Assembly (NCBI GenBank): GCA_030601885.1
Contig: JAUWAU010000005.1
Span: forward strand, 1 to 64,000
Source of the DNA: Armatimonadota bacterium
GTDB taxonomy: Bacteria > Armatimonadota > Zipacnadia > JAUWAU01
Reading direction: 5' to 3'
Length of the DNA: 64,000 bases
Shown here: piece by piece, positions 52,620 to 61,368 of the stretch
Position numbering within the stretch: the stretch's first letter is position 1
How the letters are laid out: the number at the start of each line of letters is the position of its first letter
Notes under the pieces: generated by a model
What the model was told of the DNA's origin: nothing
The model's database searches: none
What the model saw: the letters and a program-made list of their open reading frames with translations, nothing else
Translations under genes and position numbers: made by a program

Positions 52620-55286
52620 CTACTCCTTGACCAAGAAGATGGCGTCGCGTGGGCCAAGCGTGATGCTAGTGCCGACAGGTGAGCCATCGTTCGTGTTCGG
52701 ATCTTGCTTCGGCGATCCTTTCAGGCGTCGGAAGCGCTGGCCCGGGAAGAGCTCTGCCATATCGAACGTGTACTGATGCATCGACGGGTTGGCAAGCACC
52801 GCTCCATGCTCGTACTCGCGACAGATGGCATCGGCGTCGGCGTGGAGCGACATGTCGGCGATGTCCACTGGCTCGATTCCTTCGACCTCGAATTCCAGGT
52901 CCACGGTGTCCGGGCCGCGATCGCGGAAGTAGAAGCTGGCGTCAAACCAGCGCGAACCGGCCCACGTCATGATCCGTATGGGCGTGTATGGCAAGCTCAC
53001 GCGTGGCCGCGTGTTGCGATCCGCCCGGACTACCATCACGTCACCCCAGTAGCTCTGATCCGCGGTGGGATTATCCTTCGGGCCGACATCGGATACGAAC
53101 CGCAGGCGCACCGTCTTTGCCTTCCACCGGCTGATGTCCACACTGTGCGCCCGCCAGGCCCGCTCCTGGTGGTGTCGATTGAACACCTCATGCTCGGCGT
53201 CCCTATCGCCCAGCAATATCTTGAAGGTGACGCCGTCGCTCGTCGCCCGGGCCGTGTCGCTGAGGCCCGTATGGAACTCCAGTTGGCAGTCGGCGGGCGG
53301 CAACGTCAGCTCGGTCTCCCAGAAGGCGTAGCCCGTGGCGCCTTTGTACGGCGGATGCACGACGTAGGAGCGGTGCGACTCGCCGCCGATAGTGCCGCGC
53401 TCCTGGTATCGCGCCACGGCGCCGGTCGCCGGATCGATCGGCCGTTCCGGGCCGCCGCGAATGGCCATGCCGGTGAGCGGGATTCTCGGCTTGATGAGCT
53501 CTCCGGCGCTGTGACACGCTACCCACACGAGCCGAGCAATCCCCTCCGGATACGCGGCCATGCCGTCGGCGCGGATGCGCAGGCGCAGAAGCACGTCTCC
53601 ATCCGGCACGTCCACGCCGCGCAGGGCGAAGCGGAGAGGGCCCTCGGCCGACTGCTTCGCGACGAGCCGGAGCGCGCGCGGCTCGTCCCGCATGGAGACG
53701 GCGGCGTTCTCGGACGTCCACCTCTTCGCGAACGCCTGGGCGACCTTCGCCCCCTCACCCCCGAGCAGATCGGGCGACTCGAAGCCGAGCCGGCGCGGCT
53801 CTCCCACTGGCATCCCGAGCCAGTTGGTCTTGCCCTCCGTGCCCAGCCTCAATTCGTCATAGATGCCGATCAGCTCCCCTTCGTCTTTCGGCGGCTGCAG
53901 CGAGTAGGTGACGGCCGAGTCGGTGAAATGGCAGGCCGCCAGGACGAGGCGGGAGATACTCGGAGGCACGCGCACCGGCTTCCCTTTCTGGATGAACTTG
54001 TGGTTGACGTAGCTGAACGCCGGCGGGTGGGCGTTCTCGCGCCAGAAGTTGTGGCGGTTCAGTCCTCCGGACCAGTCCACGATCTCCCAGTCGGAGAGGT
54101 GCGGCCAACCCTCGCTTTCGATGCCATTGAGAACGCCGAAGCCTCTCTGATGCCGTGCGCCGGCGCCGTCGGCGAGGATGAGCTTCTCGCTGCCCAGGCG
54201 CTCCCGCAGGCGGCGGCAGAACTCGTAGACGCCGATACCATAGACGTTCACCCCATCGATGATCCCGCCGTCCGCCCGTCCGTCCGCGTCACAGTCCATG
54301 GCCCGCAGCCCGATACGTCCGCTCTTGGGCGAGCGGTCGAAGGACATCACGTCGAACTCGAGGCCGTCGAAGTTCTGGAGCGCCCCTGGCTCTGCGGTCG
54401 GGTCGGCCCGCCCCGGAGGGGTCAGGGCCGCGCCGCCCGGCAGGAAGCGTTGGGCCAGGTCGTCGAGCAGCACATCGGCGCAGGTGCGGCCCTTGGCGTC
54501 TCTGGGGCATACCGTTGCGTAGTTGTAGAACCACAGAAGGTTTGAGCGCCTGCCCCACGGCCCTTCGGTGACGTGGGCGGCGATGTAGGCCCTTCCGGCG
54601 CGGAAGCTCAGCGGCTTCGTGCCGAAAGCGCCTCGCTTCACGCGCAGCGTCCGCGCCGCCTGGTCGATGCTGATCAGCTCAAGCTGCTCGGCGATGCGCC
54701 AGTCCGGCCGCCCGTCCGGTCCGAGAGCGCAGATGCCAATGTCTTCATTGCGGTCGCCATAGCGGCCCATGTTCGCCTTGAACAGGCTGGGGTCTTCCAC
54801 GTGCACCACGGACTCGCCGTCCTCGGCGGGCAGGTCGCTGGTGATGCCGCAGCCGTTGTGGTATATCCAATGGCCGGCGAAGAACTCCGGCGATGCGCCC
54901 CTGAGCCTTTGGCCGGGGCGCCCCGACCCGTAGGGGCCAGGGGCGTCCCTCGGATCCCGCGCGTTGCCATTGTAGTGCAGCAGCACCAGCTTCTCGGGGT
55001 GGTTGGCCTTGAAGCGAGTGAAGAACGCGACGTTAGTGTCCGACGTGCCGGGGATCTCCTCGTTCAGCACCTTGCCCATGATGCCGTTCAGAGGCAGCAG
55101 GCCCTTTTCCCAGGCGTCGAACGGGAACCGCTTCGAGCGCGCCAGGCCCTCCGAGGCGCGGAAAAAGAACGCCCGCGGATAGCCTTTAGCGAAGATCTCA
55201 CGCTCTGACCATATGTCCGCTGCCGTCGCAGTCGGCAGTACCGCGAGAATCCACGCCGCACTGAGAGCCGTCGCTCGGCGGGTCAT
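52620..55286 (-). CDS. Large secreted protein, hypothetical (glycoside-hydrolase-like architecture)
   Basis: An 888-residue protein with a signal peptide (MTRRATALSAAWILAV, cleavage near TATAA). The middle part looks like an alpha/beta barrel: LVLLHYNGNARDPRD, LQNFDGLEFDVMSFDRSP and INDEP-like acidic strands are suggestive, with a DCDADGRADGG calcium-type loop. The C-terminal 300 residues are beta-sandwich-like (TGYAFWETELTLPPADCQLE, then AKTVRLRFVSDVG). I recognise no named family. Context among glycan-degradation genes suggests a surface carbohydrate-active protein. Confidence 0.65.
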   Translation of the reverse strand: MTRRATALSAAWILAVLPTATAADIWSEREIFAKGYPRAFFFRASEGLARSKRFPFDAWEKGLLPLNGIMGKVLNEEIPGTSDTNVAFFTRFKANHPEKLVLLHYNGNARDPRDAPGPYGSGRPGQRLRGASPEFFAGHWIYHNGCGITSDLPAEDGESVVHVEDPSLFKANMGRYGDRNEDIGICALGPDGRPDWRIAEQLELISIDQAARTLRVKRGAFGTKPLSFRAGRAYIAAHVTEGPWGRRSNLLWFYNYATVCPRDAKGRTCADVLLDDLAQRFLPGGAALTPPGRADPTAEPGALQNFDGLEFDVMSFDRSPKSGRIGLRAMDCDADGRADGGIIDGVNVYGIGVYEFCRRLRERLGSEKLILADGAGARHQRGFGVLNGIESEGWPHLSDWEIVDWSGGLNRHNFWRENAHPPAFSYVNHKFIQKGKPVRVPPSISRLVLAACHFTDSAVTYSLQPPKDEGELIGIYDELRLGTEGKTNWLGMPVGEPRRLGFESPDLLGGEGAKVAQAFAKRWTSENAAVSMRDEPRALRLVAKQSAEGPLRFALRGVDVPDGDVLLRLRIRADGMAAYPEGIARLVWVACHSAGELIKPRIPLTGMAIRGGPERPIDPATGAVARYQERGTIGGESHRSYVVHPPYKGATGYAFWETELTLPPADCQLEFHTGLSDTARATSDGVTFKILLGDRDAEHEVFNRHHQERAWRAHSVDISRWKAKTVRLRFVSDVGPKDNPTADQSYWGDVMVVRADRNTRPRVSLPYTPIRIMTWAGSRWFDASFYFRDRGPDTVDLEFEVEGIEPVDIADMSLHADADAICREYEHGAVLANPSMHQYTFDMAELFPGQRFRRLKGSPKQDPNTNDGSPVGTSITLGPRDAIFLVKE

Positions 55287-55438
55287 TGTCCCACCTCGTA
55301 TGTAGCGGCCAGACTCGGTCGTTCTGGCCGGCGCGCTGGCGATTCGGTTGCGTGTCTCAGTTGTAGATTAAGCCACTCGCGAGCACTTACCTTCACGCGG
55401 CGGGGGTAGTCGCCTCTGAGGCTCGGCCCATCGCCTCG
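55287..55438. other. Gap between the RiPP cluster and the secreted protein
   Basis: 152 bases; no terminator with a T-run seen. It contains a short inverted pair GGCCAGA/TCTGGCC (55309-55340). Confidence 0.4.
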
Positions 55439-55909
55439 CTATGGGGACGGATGGGAGGCCGGAGATGCTGAGGCGAAGCAGTACAGCTCACGATAGGAGC
55501 CCTGCGAACCGTCGGGGAGGTCGGCGATGAGTTCGCCATTGGCGCTGATCCAGCTATGAGCGACAAGCGCGCCATCGTCGCTGCCGACGCCGAAATGGAT
55601 CGTGGGCGCGAGGCCCGCCTCGGGGAGGAAGCGGAACAGGAGCAGCGACCGGTAGAGGCACGGCGACGCTCGCGTGCGAGGCAGCCGAGCCACCAGCGCC
55701 CGCGCCAACGTCAGCACTGAGTCCGTGTCGTAACGCGGAGAGAGCGACGAAGCGACACGCAGCGCGGAGAGCACGCCCGTCAATGGCCGCCTCTGCAGCC
55801 GGCGTGGCAGCCGCACCAGCAGCGACAGCATCCTGATCGCCAGCACGAGCCGACGGCTCTGGGCGATCCACACGAGCTTCTGCCAGATGCTCACGCCGGC
55901 ATTCACCAC
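55439..55909 (-). CDS. Lasso-peptide biosynthesis B2-type protein (transglutaminase-like leader peptidase)
   Basis: A 156-residue protein starting at a GTG that overlaps the nucleotidyltransferase stop by seven bases. The PF13471-type motifs are present: SPCLYRSLLLFRFLPEAGL with the catalytic Cys (C84), GALVAHSWISANGELIAD with His (H118) and Asp (D130). B2 proteins cleave the leader of lasso peptide precursors once B1/PqqD-type domains have delivered them. Last gene of the cluster. Confidence 0.85.
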   Translation of the reverse strand: MVNAGVSIWQKLVWIAQSRRLVLAIRMLSLLVRLPRRLQRRPLTGVLSALRVASSLSPRYDTDSVLTLARALVARLPRTRASPCLYRSLLLFRFLPEAGLAPTIHFGVGSDDGALVAHSWISANGELIADLPDGSQGSYRELYCFASASPASHPSP

Positions 55910-57210
55910 CCCTGCGCGCGCCGGACGGCTGCCGCGGCCATCGGGGCCTTGGCCAGATGCCGCAAGTGGTAGAGATACGATCTGAGGGCGCCCTTCACCC
56001 CGTACCGCAAGTACAGGTAGTCTCTACTCGGCCAGAGGGCCCGGGCGAGCTGCACGGCCGCCTCGAGACTGAACCGGCTGGTGAGCGCGCCCCACGGGTC
56101 CGCAGCCCACTGGTGCGCGAATGGACATCCCGGCGGCACTCGCCGCAGCAGTGGACGCAGATACTTGGGCCAGCTCCGAGCGACCAAACGCGCCCGCATA
56201 CCGGACGGCTGCGCCGATGCGAGAGCCGCCGCCGGCACCGGCGTATCGAGCAGGTCCGCCGCCAGCTTCAGCGCGTAGAACACGGACGTGCGCGCTCCGA
56301 GTTCGTGGGCGCGCTGGAAGAGGCGGTCCCAGTCAATGCGTGTTGCATCGCGCCGCACGACGCGATCGATGTCGCAGAACCAGATGAGGCGGGCGCGCCA
56401 GGCATAGTGCTTCATCGCATGAAAGCACAGCTCGATCAATAGCTCCGGCTGCCCGAGCGTGCGCACCGTGGTGCCGGGGAGCAACACTCGCTCGGCCGTC
56501 GTCCACAGGTCGGGGACGCCGGCATCGTCCGGGCAGTGCGGAAAGAGATCGAAGTGAAACTCGAATAGTATTCCCCACGGACTCGCAGTCTCGATGCGCC
56601 AGGGAACGCACTCCTCCTGGAGCCAGCGGCGGAAGCTCGGATCGTTCAGGCGGGCCGGGTCAAGGTGAGCAGGCAGATCGCATCGTCGGTCCGAGACGCG
56701 GAACGCGACGGATTCGACCGCGTGCTGCCAGCGGTGCACATCGTCGAGCAGGTCGGGCCAGCGCTCCGGCGGCACCAGTATGTCGATGTCGGCGGATGGC
56801 CGCAGGGAGGCGTCCTCGTAATACTCATGGGCCAACACTGGCCCACGAATGACGATCGGCCGGTATCCGCCTGCGTCAAGGGCTGGCACCGATTCGGCTG
56901 CGGCTTGGTCGCGCAGCAGGCTCGCGGCAGCGGCCGTGCTCGCCGCTTCGCTGAGGGCCTCGGCGACCGTCGAGGGCACGTGCCGGCGCAGATCGTGGCG
57001 CGAGATGGCGGCGTCGAGCAACGGAGCGATGCCGTGGCGCTTGCTGAGGCGCAGCAGGAGAGCCCAATCAATGCCCTTGGGCACGAGAGCTTCGAGACGG
57101 GCTCGAGCATCGGGATCGGCGGCGCACGACACCGCCGCAAGCAACACGTCCTCAGCGCGCTGCATGGCGGCGGGATCAGGCCAGACGTGGCTATTCTGCG
57201 ACGGAGTCAT
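55903..57210 (-). CDS. Nucleotidyltransferase family protein (NTP_transf_5) in RiPP cluster
   Basis: A 435-residue protein. The start at 57210 lies inside the end of the radical SAM gene (20-base overlap); a longer frame is not needed. The nucleotidyltransferase motif is LRPSADIDILVPPERWP (Asp pair), followed by LLIELCFHAMKHYAWRARLI and IDWDRLFQRAHELGARTSVF, as in PF14907 proteins. Members of this family occur in lasso-peptide clusters together with HPr-kinase-like proteins and act on the phosphorylated peptide C-terminus. That role here is inference. Confidence 0.8.
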   Translation of the reverse strand: MTPSQNSHVWPDPAAMQRAEDVLLAAVSCAADPDARARLEALVPKGIDWALLLRLSKRHGIAPLLDAAISRHDLRRHVPSTVAEALSEAASTAAAASLLRDQAAAESVPALDAGGYRPIVIRGPVLAHEYYEDASLRPSADIDILVPPERWPDLLDDVHRWQHAVESVAFRVSDRRCDLPAHLDPARLNDPSFRRWLQEECVPWRIETASPWGILFEFHFDLFPHCPDDAGVPDLWTTAERVLLPGTTVRTLGQPELLIELCFHAMKHYAWRARLIWFCDIDRVVRRDATRIDWDRLFQRAHELGARTSVFYALKLAADLLDTPVPAAALASAQPSGMRARLVARSWPKYLRPLLRRVPPGCPFAHQWAADPWGALTSRFSLEAAVQLARALWPSRDYLYLRYGVKGALRSYLYHLRHLAKAPMAAAAVRRAQGW

Positions 57211-58324
57211 CGGGGCTTCGTCCGCGTTCCCCAGGCGCGACCCTCTGCGGCTCCGCAGCGGCGGCCGGTCCTGCAGTGGCAATGAGTGTGGAACCGGGGC
57301 CGGCGACTGTCGCCGCCGGGCGGAGCGGCTCGGCCTCATGCCACGGGCTGTCCGGGTATCGCTGGAGCCATCCCACTTTGCCGAAGTACTTCTGACAGTA
57401 GAAGCACGGAAAGAGATCGACTTTGTTGAGTGCGCCCTCCTCATACGCCTGCAGCTTGTCTTTGGTGAAACGGGCAATTGTCGAGGCGAGCTTGCGGTGA
57501 GCCTGGGCCAGCGAGCTCTCTTCGAGTGAGGCAACTGCCTCGGAACCAGGAGCCTCCGCCCCGGCGCACCGTGACAGTTGGCAGCAGATGCAGAGCTCCC
57601 CGTCGGCATTCACAAAGAGCTGCCGCATGCTCAGGAACGAGCACTGGTAGAAGGGGTAGGGACAGAAGTGCCCGACCGCCAATTGTATGTCCAACCGGAA
57701 CATGTCGCCCAGGCGGGCGATCTCCCGCTCGGCCTCGAGGCGCTGGGCCGGGGATGTCAGCAGACCTTCCTTGGCCGGCTGGGGGCTGTGCAGGGGATGC
57801 GCGAAGAATAGTCGCGCCGCGCCGAGCTTCGCGCACAGCGAAGCCACCGCCTCCAGCTCAGGCAAACTGCGCGTGGTGACGACCGTCTGCACGGTGAATG
57901 GCACGTTGCGCGCGGCGCAGACGCTCACGGCGCCGAGAACCTGACGGAACGAGCCGGAGCCCCGAACTGCATCATGGCTCGCCTCGTCGGCGCTCTCCAG
58001 GCTGAAACAGAATCTCGCGAGCTGCTCGCCCGAGCATCGAACGAGATGGTTGAACAGCTCTCCGAAGCGGTGCCCGTTGGTTACCAGGTGGTATGAGCAG
58101 CCGGCCGCGACGATGTCTTCGATGACGCCGGTGAATTCGGGATGCATCGTCGGCTCGCCGCCCGTGATGCCCAGGTGCGGCCGACCGTATCCCTTGAGCT
58201 GCTGAAGCAGATGCCGCAGCACCTCGCGCGGGAGATCCCGGGGGCCCTGCTCGCGGTCCTGCATGCAGTGGCGACACGAACGGTCGCAGCGCGTCGTGAG
58301 CTCTATGCCAATGCCCTCGATCAT
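57191..58324 (-). CDS. Radical SAM/SPASM peptide-modifying protein
   Basis: A 377-residue protein. The [4Fe-4S] motif CX3CX2C is at C13, C17 and C20 (ELTTRCDRSCRHCM); LGITGGEPTMHPEF is the GGE motif. The C-terminal SPASM-like region has MRQLFVNADGELCICCQLS and CFYCQKYFGKVGW. The N-terminal start at 58324 (GAGGAACCC upstream) places the motif normally. The C-terminal 60 residues are low-complexity. In this operon it probably modifies the precursor at 59383; the chemistry (thioether, C-C link, epimerisation or other) cannot be told. Confidence 0.85.
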   Translation of the reverse strand: MIEGIGIELTTRCDRSCRHCMQDREQGPRDLPREVLRHLLQQLKGYGRPHLGITGGEPTMHPEFTGVIEDIVAAGCSYHLVTNGHRFGELFNHLVRCSGEQLARFCFSLESADEASHDAVRGSGSFRQVLGAVSVCAARNVPFTVQTVVTTRSLPELEAVASLCAKLGAARLFFAHPLHSPQPAKEGLLTSPAQRLEAEREIARLGDMFRLDIQLAVGHFCPYPFYQCSFLSMRQLFVNADGELCICCQLSRCAGAEAPGSEAVASLEESSLAQAHRKLASTIARFTKDKLQAYEEGALNKVDLFPCFYCQKYFGKVGWLQRYPDSPWHEAEPLRPAATVAGPGSTLIATAGPAAAAEPQRVAPGERGRSPDDSVAE

Positions 58325-58331
58325 GGGTTCC

Positions 58332-59381
58332 TCACGGCGTATCCATCCCGAGCATCTCCAGGAGTCGCCACGGCTCCCGCCGGAGATCCCGGCCCGCTGA
58401 GAGTGCGTAGCAGGCGCAGCCCTCGACCAGGTGCTTGAGCGCCGCAGCATGGTCGGCGGCGATGCTGCGGTCCAGGGCGATGAGCAGGCTCAGGGGAACC
58501 GCGCGCACGAAGGCCTCCGCCGAGGACAAGGGCGTGAGCGCAGCGCGCGCGCCGCCGCTCGAGCTGCTGAAGACAAGCACGCGCGGCGCACACTTCTCCG
58601 CGAACGCCGCGCCGTACACCTGTTGCGGATCAAAGGACCGCTTCTCTCCGTCGCCACATGGCGGACGCCCGGTCAGGAACGATAGCTCGGGGAAGAGCTC
58701 GGCGGCAGTCGGCGCCAGCGTGAACTCCTCCGGCAGACCGTAGACCCGCACAGAGTCCTCGCCGGCCTGCACGAACAAATCGTCATCGGCCACGCATGCG
58801 AATCCGCGTCGGATGAGAGACACTGCAGTCGTGGTCTTCCCGGAGCGCGTAGGCCCCGCAATGATCAGGCCGCGGTCGCCGCGGACCAGAGCTGCGCCAT
58901 GGAGATGGTACAGCCCTCGATGCCGCAGGAGCTCGAACAGCAGGAAAGGCACTAGCGTCTCGCCGAGCAGTCTGGGCTTCGCTTCAACGCAGGCGCGACC
59001 GATCGTCACGTGAGCCCAGCCCTCCGCCGGCCGGGACCTGATGTGCACGCCCGGACCCGCCATACACAGCACATCGTCCTCGTACCACCCGCGCACTTCC
59101 TCGACACACGAAAAGAGCGTCCTGTCGGGCATTCGTGCCTCGGGCACGCAACCGTCAGGACACTCTCGGAGGTCAATACTGAGTGACTGGCTGGGTCGCT
59201 CGGCCGTCCGGCGCTCTCTGAGCAGTCGGAACCGCTGCCGAATCAGTCCGGCCAATTCGGGACTATTAGTCGCAACCAGGACCCGCACGGGGCCAACCAT
59301 GAAGTGCTGCCGCTTGGCCCCCGGCGGCCAACTGCCCGCCTCAGTCTCGGTACCGCATGCCACGATGTGGCTCCGTGCCAC
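58332..59381 (-). CDS. HPr-kinase-like ATP-binding protein of the RiPP cluster
   Basis: A 349-residue protein. Walker A is IIAGPTRSGKTTTAVSLIRR (G176-T183), preceded by LYHLHGAALVRGD and followed by ACVADDDLFVQ, as in HPr kinase/phosphorylase-related proteins. In lasso clusters such kinases phosphorylate the precursor C-terminus. The GTG start (59381) lies one base after the precursor stop, so translation is likely coupled; an ATG at 59303 is the alternative. Confidence 0.8.
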   Translation of the reverse strand: MARSHIVACGTETEAGSWPPGAKRQHFMVGPVRVLVATNSPELAGLIRQRFRLLRERRTAERPSQSLSIDLRECPDGCVPEARMPDRTLFSCVEEVRGWYEDDVLCMAGPGVHIRSRPAEGWAHVTIGRACVEAKPRLLGETLVPFLLFELLRHRGLYHLHGAALVRGDRGLIIAGPTRSGKTTTAVSLIRRGFACVADDDLFVQAGEDSVRVYGLPEEFTLAPTAAELFPELSFLTGRPPCGDGEKRSFDPQQVYGAAFAEKCAPRVLVFSSSSGGARAALTPLSSAEAFVRAVPLSLLIALDRSIAADHAAALKHLVEGCACYALSAGRDLRREPWRLLEMLGMDTP

Positions 59382-59382
59382 C

Positions 59383-59538
59383 TCAGAAGAACGACGCGCC
59401 CGTGATGAGGCTCCCGCCTTGCCGGGTGATCTCCGTCAGCGACCCGTGCCGGATCAGCTTGGGAGCAACGAACGGGCGCTTCTCGTTCTCCGCTTCTGTC
59501 CGCTCCTGCTGCTTCTCGTCACGGTCTATCGACTTCAT
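59383..59538 (-). CDS. RiPP precursor peptide, lasso-type leader, 51 residues
   Basis: A short gene with GGAGGG nine bases before the ATG. It overlaps the PqqD gene by 20 bases and ends one base before the kinase GTG. The N-terminal third is very polar (KSIDRDEKQQERTEAENEK). The leader ends with FVAPKLIRHGSLTEIT, which fits the lasso leader pattern (aromatic-xx-P-x-L-xxx-G-x-L-x-x-x-T). The predicted core is RQGGSLITGASFF or GGSLITGASFF. It contains no Asp or Glu, so a classical lasso isopeptide ring cannot form. It has a Ser three residues from the C-terminus. Confidence 0.75.
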   Translation of the reverse strand: MKSIDRDEKQQERTEAENEKRPFVAPKLIRHGSLTEITRQGGSLITGASFF

Positions 59539-59881
59539 GCCGGCTGTCCCTCCGTTCTGCGCGCCGCACGACGATCAGGCTCTCTGCCAGCAGGTCGTGC
59601 AAGAACTGCATGACGCCGTCTTGGATGTGTTTGGATTCACCCTCGTACGCTTCCGCCGTCCCGGTAACTACATCACGGACGCTCCGCCGCCCATCGATGA
59701 GTTCCCACACCGTGCGTCCAGTCTCATTGGCACTGTAGTAGAACTTGCTGTCCAGATCCAGCAATACGACCTCGCCGCTGTCCAGTTCGGTGCACACCAC
59801 GCTGTCGCGCCGGGTGGCAACGTCCCCGTCCCCCAGCCTCGACTCCTGCTGCTCGCTGTCGCCGCACGGCCTGCCGCTCAT
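59519..59881 (-). CDS. PqqD-like RiPP recognition element (lasso B1 function)
   Basis: A 120-residue protein. The PqqD fold region reads VVCTELDSGEVVLLDLDSKF, YYSANETGRTVWELIDGRRS and EGESKHIQDGVMQFLHDLLA. PqqD-like proteins bind the leader and present it to the modifying enzymes and the B2 peptidase. I chose the ATG at 59881, preceded by CCAGGTG. The gene overlaps the precursor and is 16 bases after the lipoprotein gene. Confidence 0.85.
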   Translation of the reverse strand: MSGRPCGDSEQQESRLGDGDVATRRDSVVCTELDSGEVVLLDLDSKFYYSANETGRTVWELIDGRRSVRDVVTGTAEAYEGESKHIQDGVMQFLHDLLAESLIVVRRAERRDSRHEVDRP

Positions 59882-59897
59882 GTGCTGCACCTGGCCC

Positions 59898-60878
59898 CTA
59901 CGTGGCCGATACGGCGACCTGGAATACGTCCAGCCCCCAAGTGGTGAACGTGAACGGCGAGCTGATGACCGCCATCGGCGACCCACCAGCGCCGCCCACG
60001 TCTATCACCTGCGCCGACAGTCCAGCAGGCAGTCCAGCCGCATTCCACGTGAGCGTCATGCTCCCGCCGGTCTGATCCGTTGTCACGAAGAAGTCCCATG
60101 TCTTCGTCTGGCCACCCGTCAGCAGCGTCTCCCGCATGTCGATCCCCCACTTGGTTGCCTTCTGCCCCAGGATCGTGACCTGCCATTCCGGGTGCGGGAA
60201 GTAGCCGCGCACCCAGTTCGTCGGAGGGGGCGGCACCATTATCGGATCGTCTGTGCCGGCATCGTACGTGTCCGTCGCCGCTGGCAGGGTGCCGCAGGTG
60301 ATCGTCTCGCTCGCGGCATTGATGGTCATGTCTATGTCGAGGCTGAAGTCGCTCGCCGCCGCTGGCATCGAGCCAGGTGACCATGTCACAGTGACCTGAA
60401 ACGTGGTCCTGTCAGCCACGGGATCTGGAGAGCCAGCGCCTGTCCAGCAGAACATCCATCGAATCGGCGCACTTTCGGTGGCCGCGTCAACTGCGCCGTA
60501 GTTCCACACGAGGTGGTTGTGCTCCCAGTCAGTGGGCCTGCTCAGGGAGCTTACGCGCGCCTGCACATTCGTGATGGGGAAAGCATTGTCATTGACCACC
60601 GAAACCCATCCCAGGATGAGGTCGGCGACTCGGTGCACGCCGGTACTCGGCCACCCGACTATCGGCTCTGCGCATTTCAGGCTCACCCCATCCACCGGAG
60701 TCGTCTGACCACGCGGAGTCACGGCTGCCGCGACGCCGTCCCCCGGCTGAATCTCGAAGGTGAACACCGCCTGATGCATGCCCTGTGCCCGCTCCGTTCC
60801 ACCACTGCCGCACCCGGACACAACGCAGACTACTGCCACGCCGACGAGCAATGCTGCCATCCTAGAAAGCTGCCTCAT
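59898..60878 (-). CDS. Secreted lipoprotein, hypothetical
   Basis: A 326-residue protein. Its ATG at 60878 has GGGGAGGG upstream. The lipobox CVVSGC puts the lipidated Cys at residue 23. The mature part is beta-rich and Thr/Asp-rich (for example ILGWVSVVNDNAFPITNVQA) with no family recognised; the C-terminal TGGQTKTWDFFVTTDQTGG looks like a beta-sandwich. First gene of the RiPP operon by spacing, so it may be part of the system (export, immunity or surface display) or merely adjacent. Confidence 0.7.
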   Translation of the reverse strand: MRQLSRMAALLVGVAVVCVVSGCGSGGTERAQGMHQAVFTFEIQPGDGVAAAVTPRGQTTPVDGVSLKCAEPIVGWPSTGVHRVADLILGWVSVVNDNAFPITNVQARVSSLSRPTDWEHNHLVWNYGAVDAATESAPIRWMFCWTGAGSPDPVADRTTFQVTVTWSPGSMPAAASDFSLDIDMTINAASETITCGTLPAATDTYDAGTDDPIMVPPPPTNWVRGYFPHPEWQVTILGQKATKWGIDMRETLLTGGQTKTWDFFVTTDQTGGSMTLTWNAAGLPAGLSAQVIDVGGAGGSPMAVISSPFTFTTWGLDVFQVAVSAT

Positions 60879-61368
60879 TTTCGGACCCTCCCCGATCTTC
60901 TCAGGCTCAGATAACGACCTGCGCACGGCTGCCCCCCGACGTATGATGCCATAAGTGTATCGCCGCGGTCAAGGCCGCCCGGCACGCGCGACGTGCCCCC
61001 GGGCCGCGTCGCGCACGCTATAAGGCCACGTGCTCGAGACCTGCCGCGTTCTCGCGGCTTCGCCCGGTGCTGACCTTGGGTTGAGACCTCCTGATCACAC
61101 GTTCTCCCGCGGCGCGCGGCCGACGGACGCCATGTATGTACTGGTGTATGATTCGCTGTCCGCCGGCGAATACCTCCTCGGCACAAAAAAACTTTGGACA
61201 CTCTACAGCGCGGCAGGAGCTGGCACTGCAGGCCCCCAACGAGCGAAAAAGAGTCAGCTTCGCCGCCTACTCACCTGGACATTCAGTGGGCAATTGGCCG
61301 CCTGTGTGCCGCAGGACTTGTGACGGGACGGGCGCACGTCCTGCCGAGCACTCGTCGGCAGCGCCAGC
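60879..61368. other. Intergenic region upstream of the RiPP operon
   Basis: About 490 bases between the lipoprotein gene and the end of the propeller gene, both minus. It must hold the operon promoter; TTGACC near 60968-60973 (minus) is a possible -35 but no good -10 is seen at standard spacing. A short A-run (61184-61190) follows the 3' end of nothing recognisable. No gene found. Confidence 0.4.

Noticed and set aside
55439..59881. Classical lasso-peptide cluster
   Set aside because: No asparagine-synthetase-like cyclase in the window, and the core lacks the acidic residue needed for the ring; retained as a lasso-like RiPP instead.
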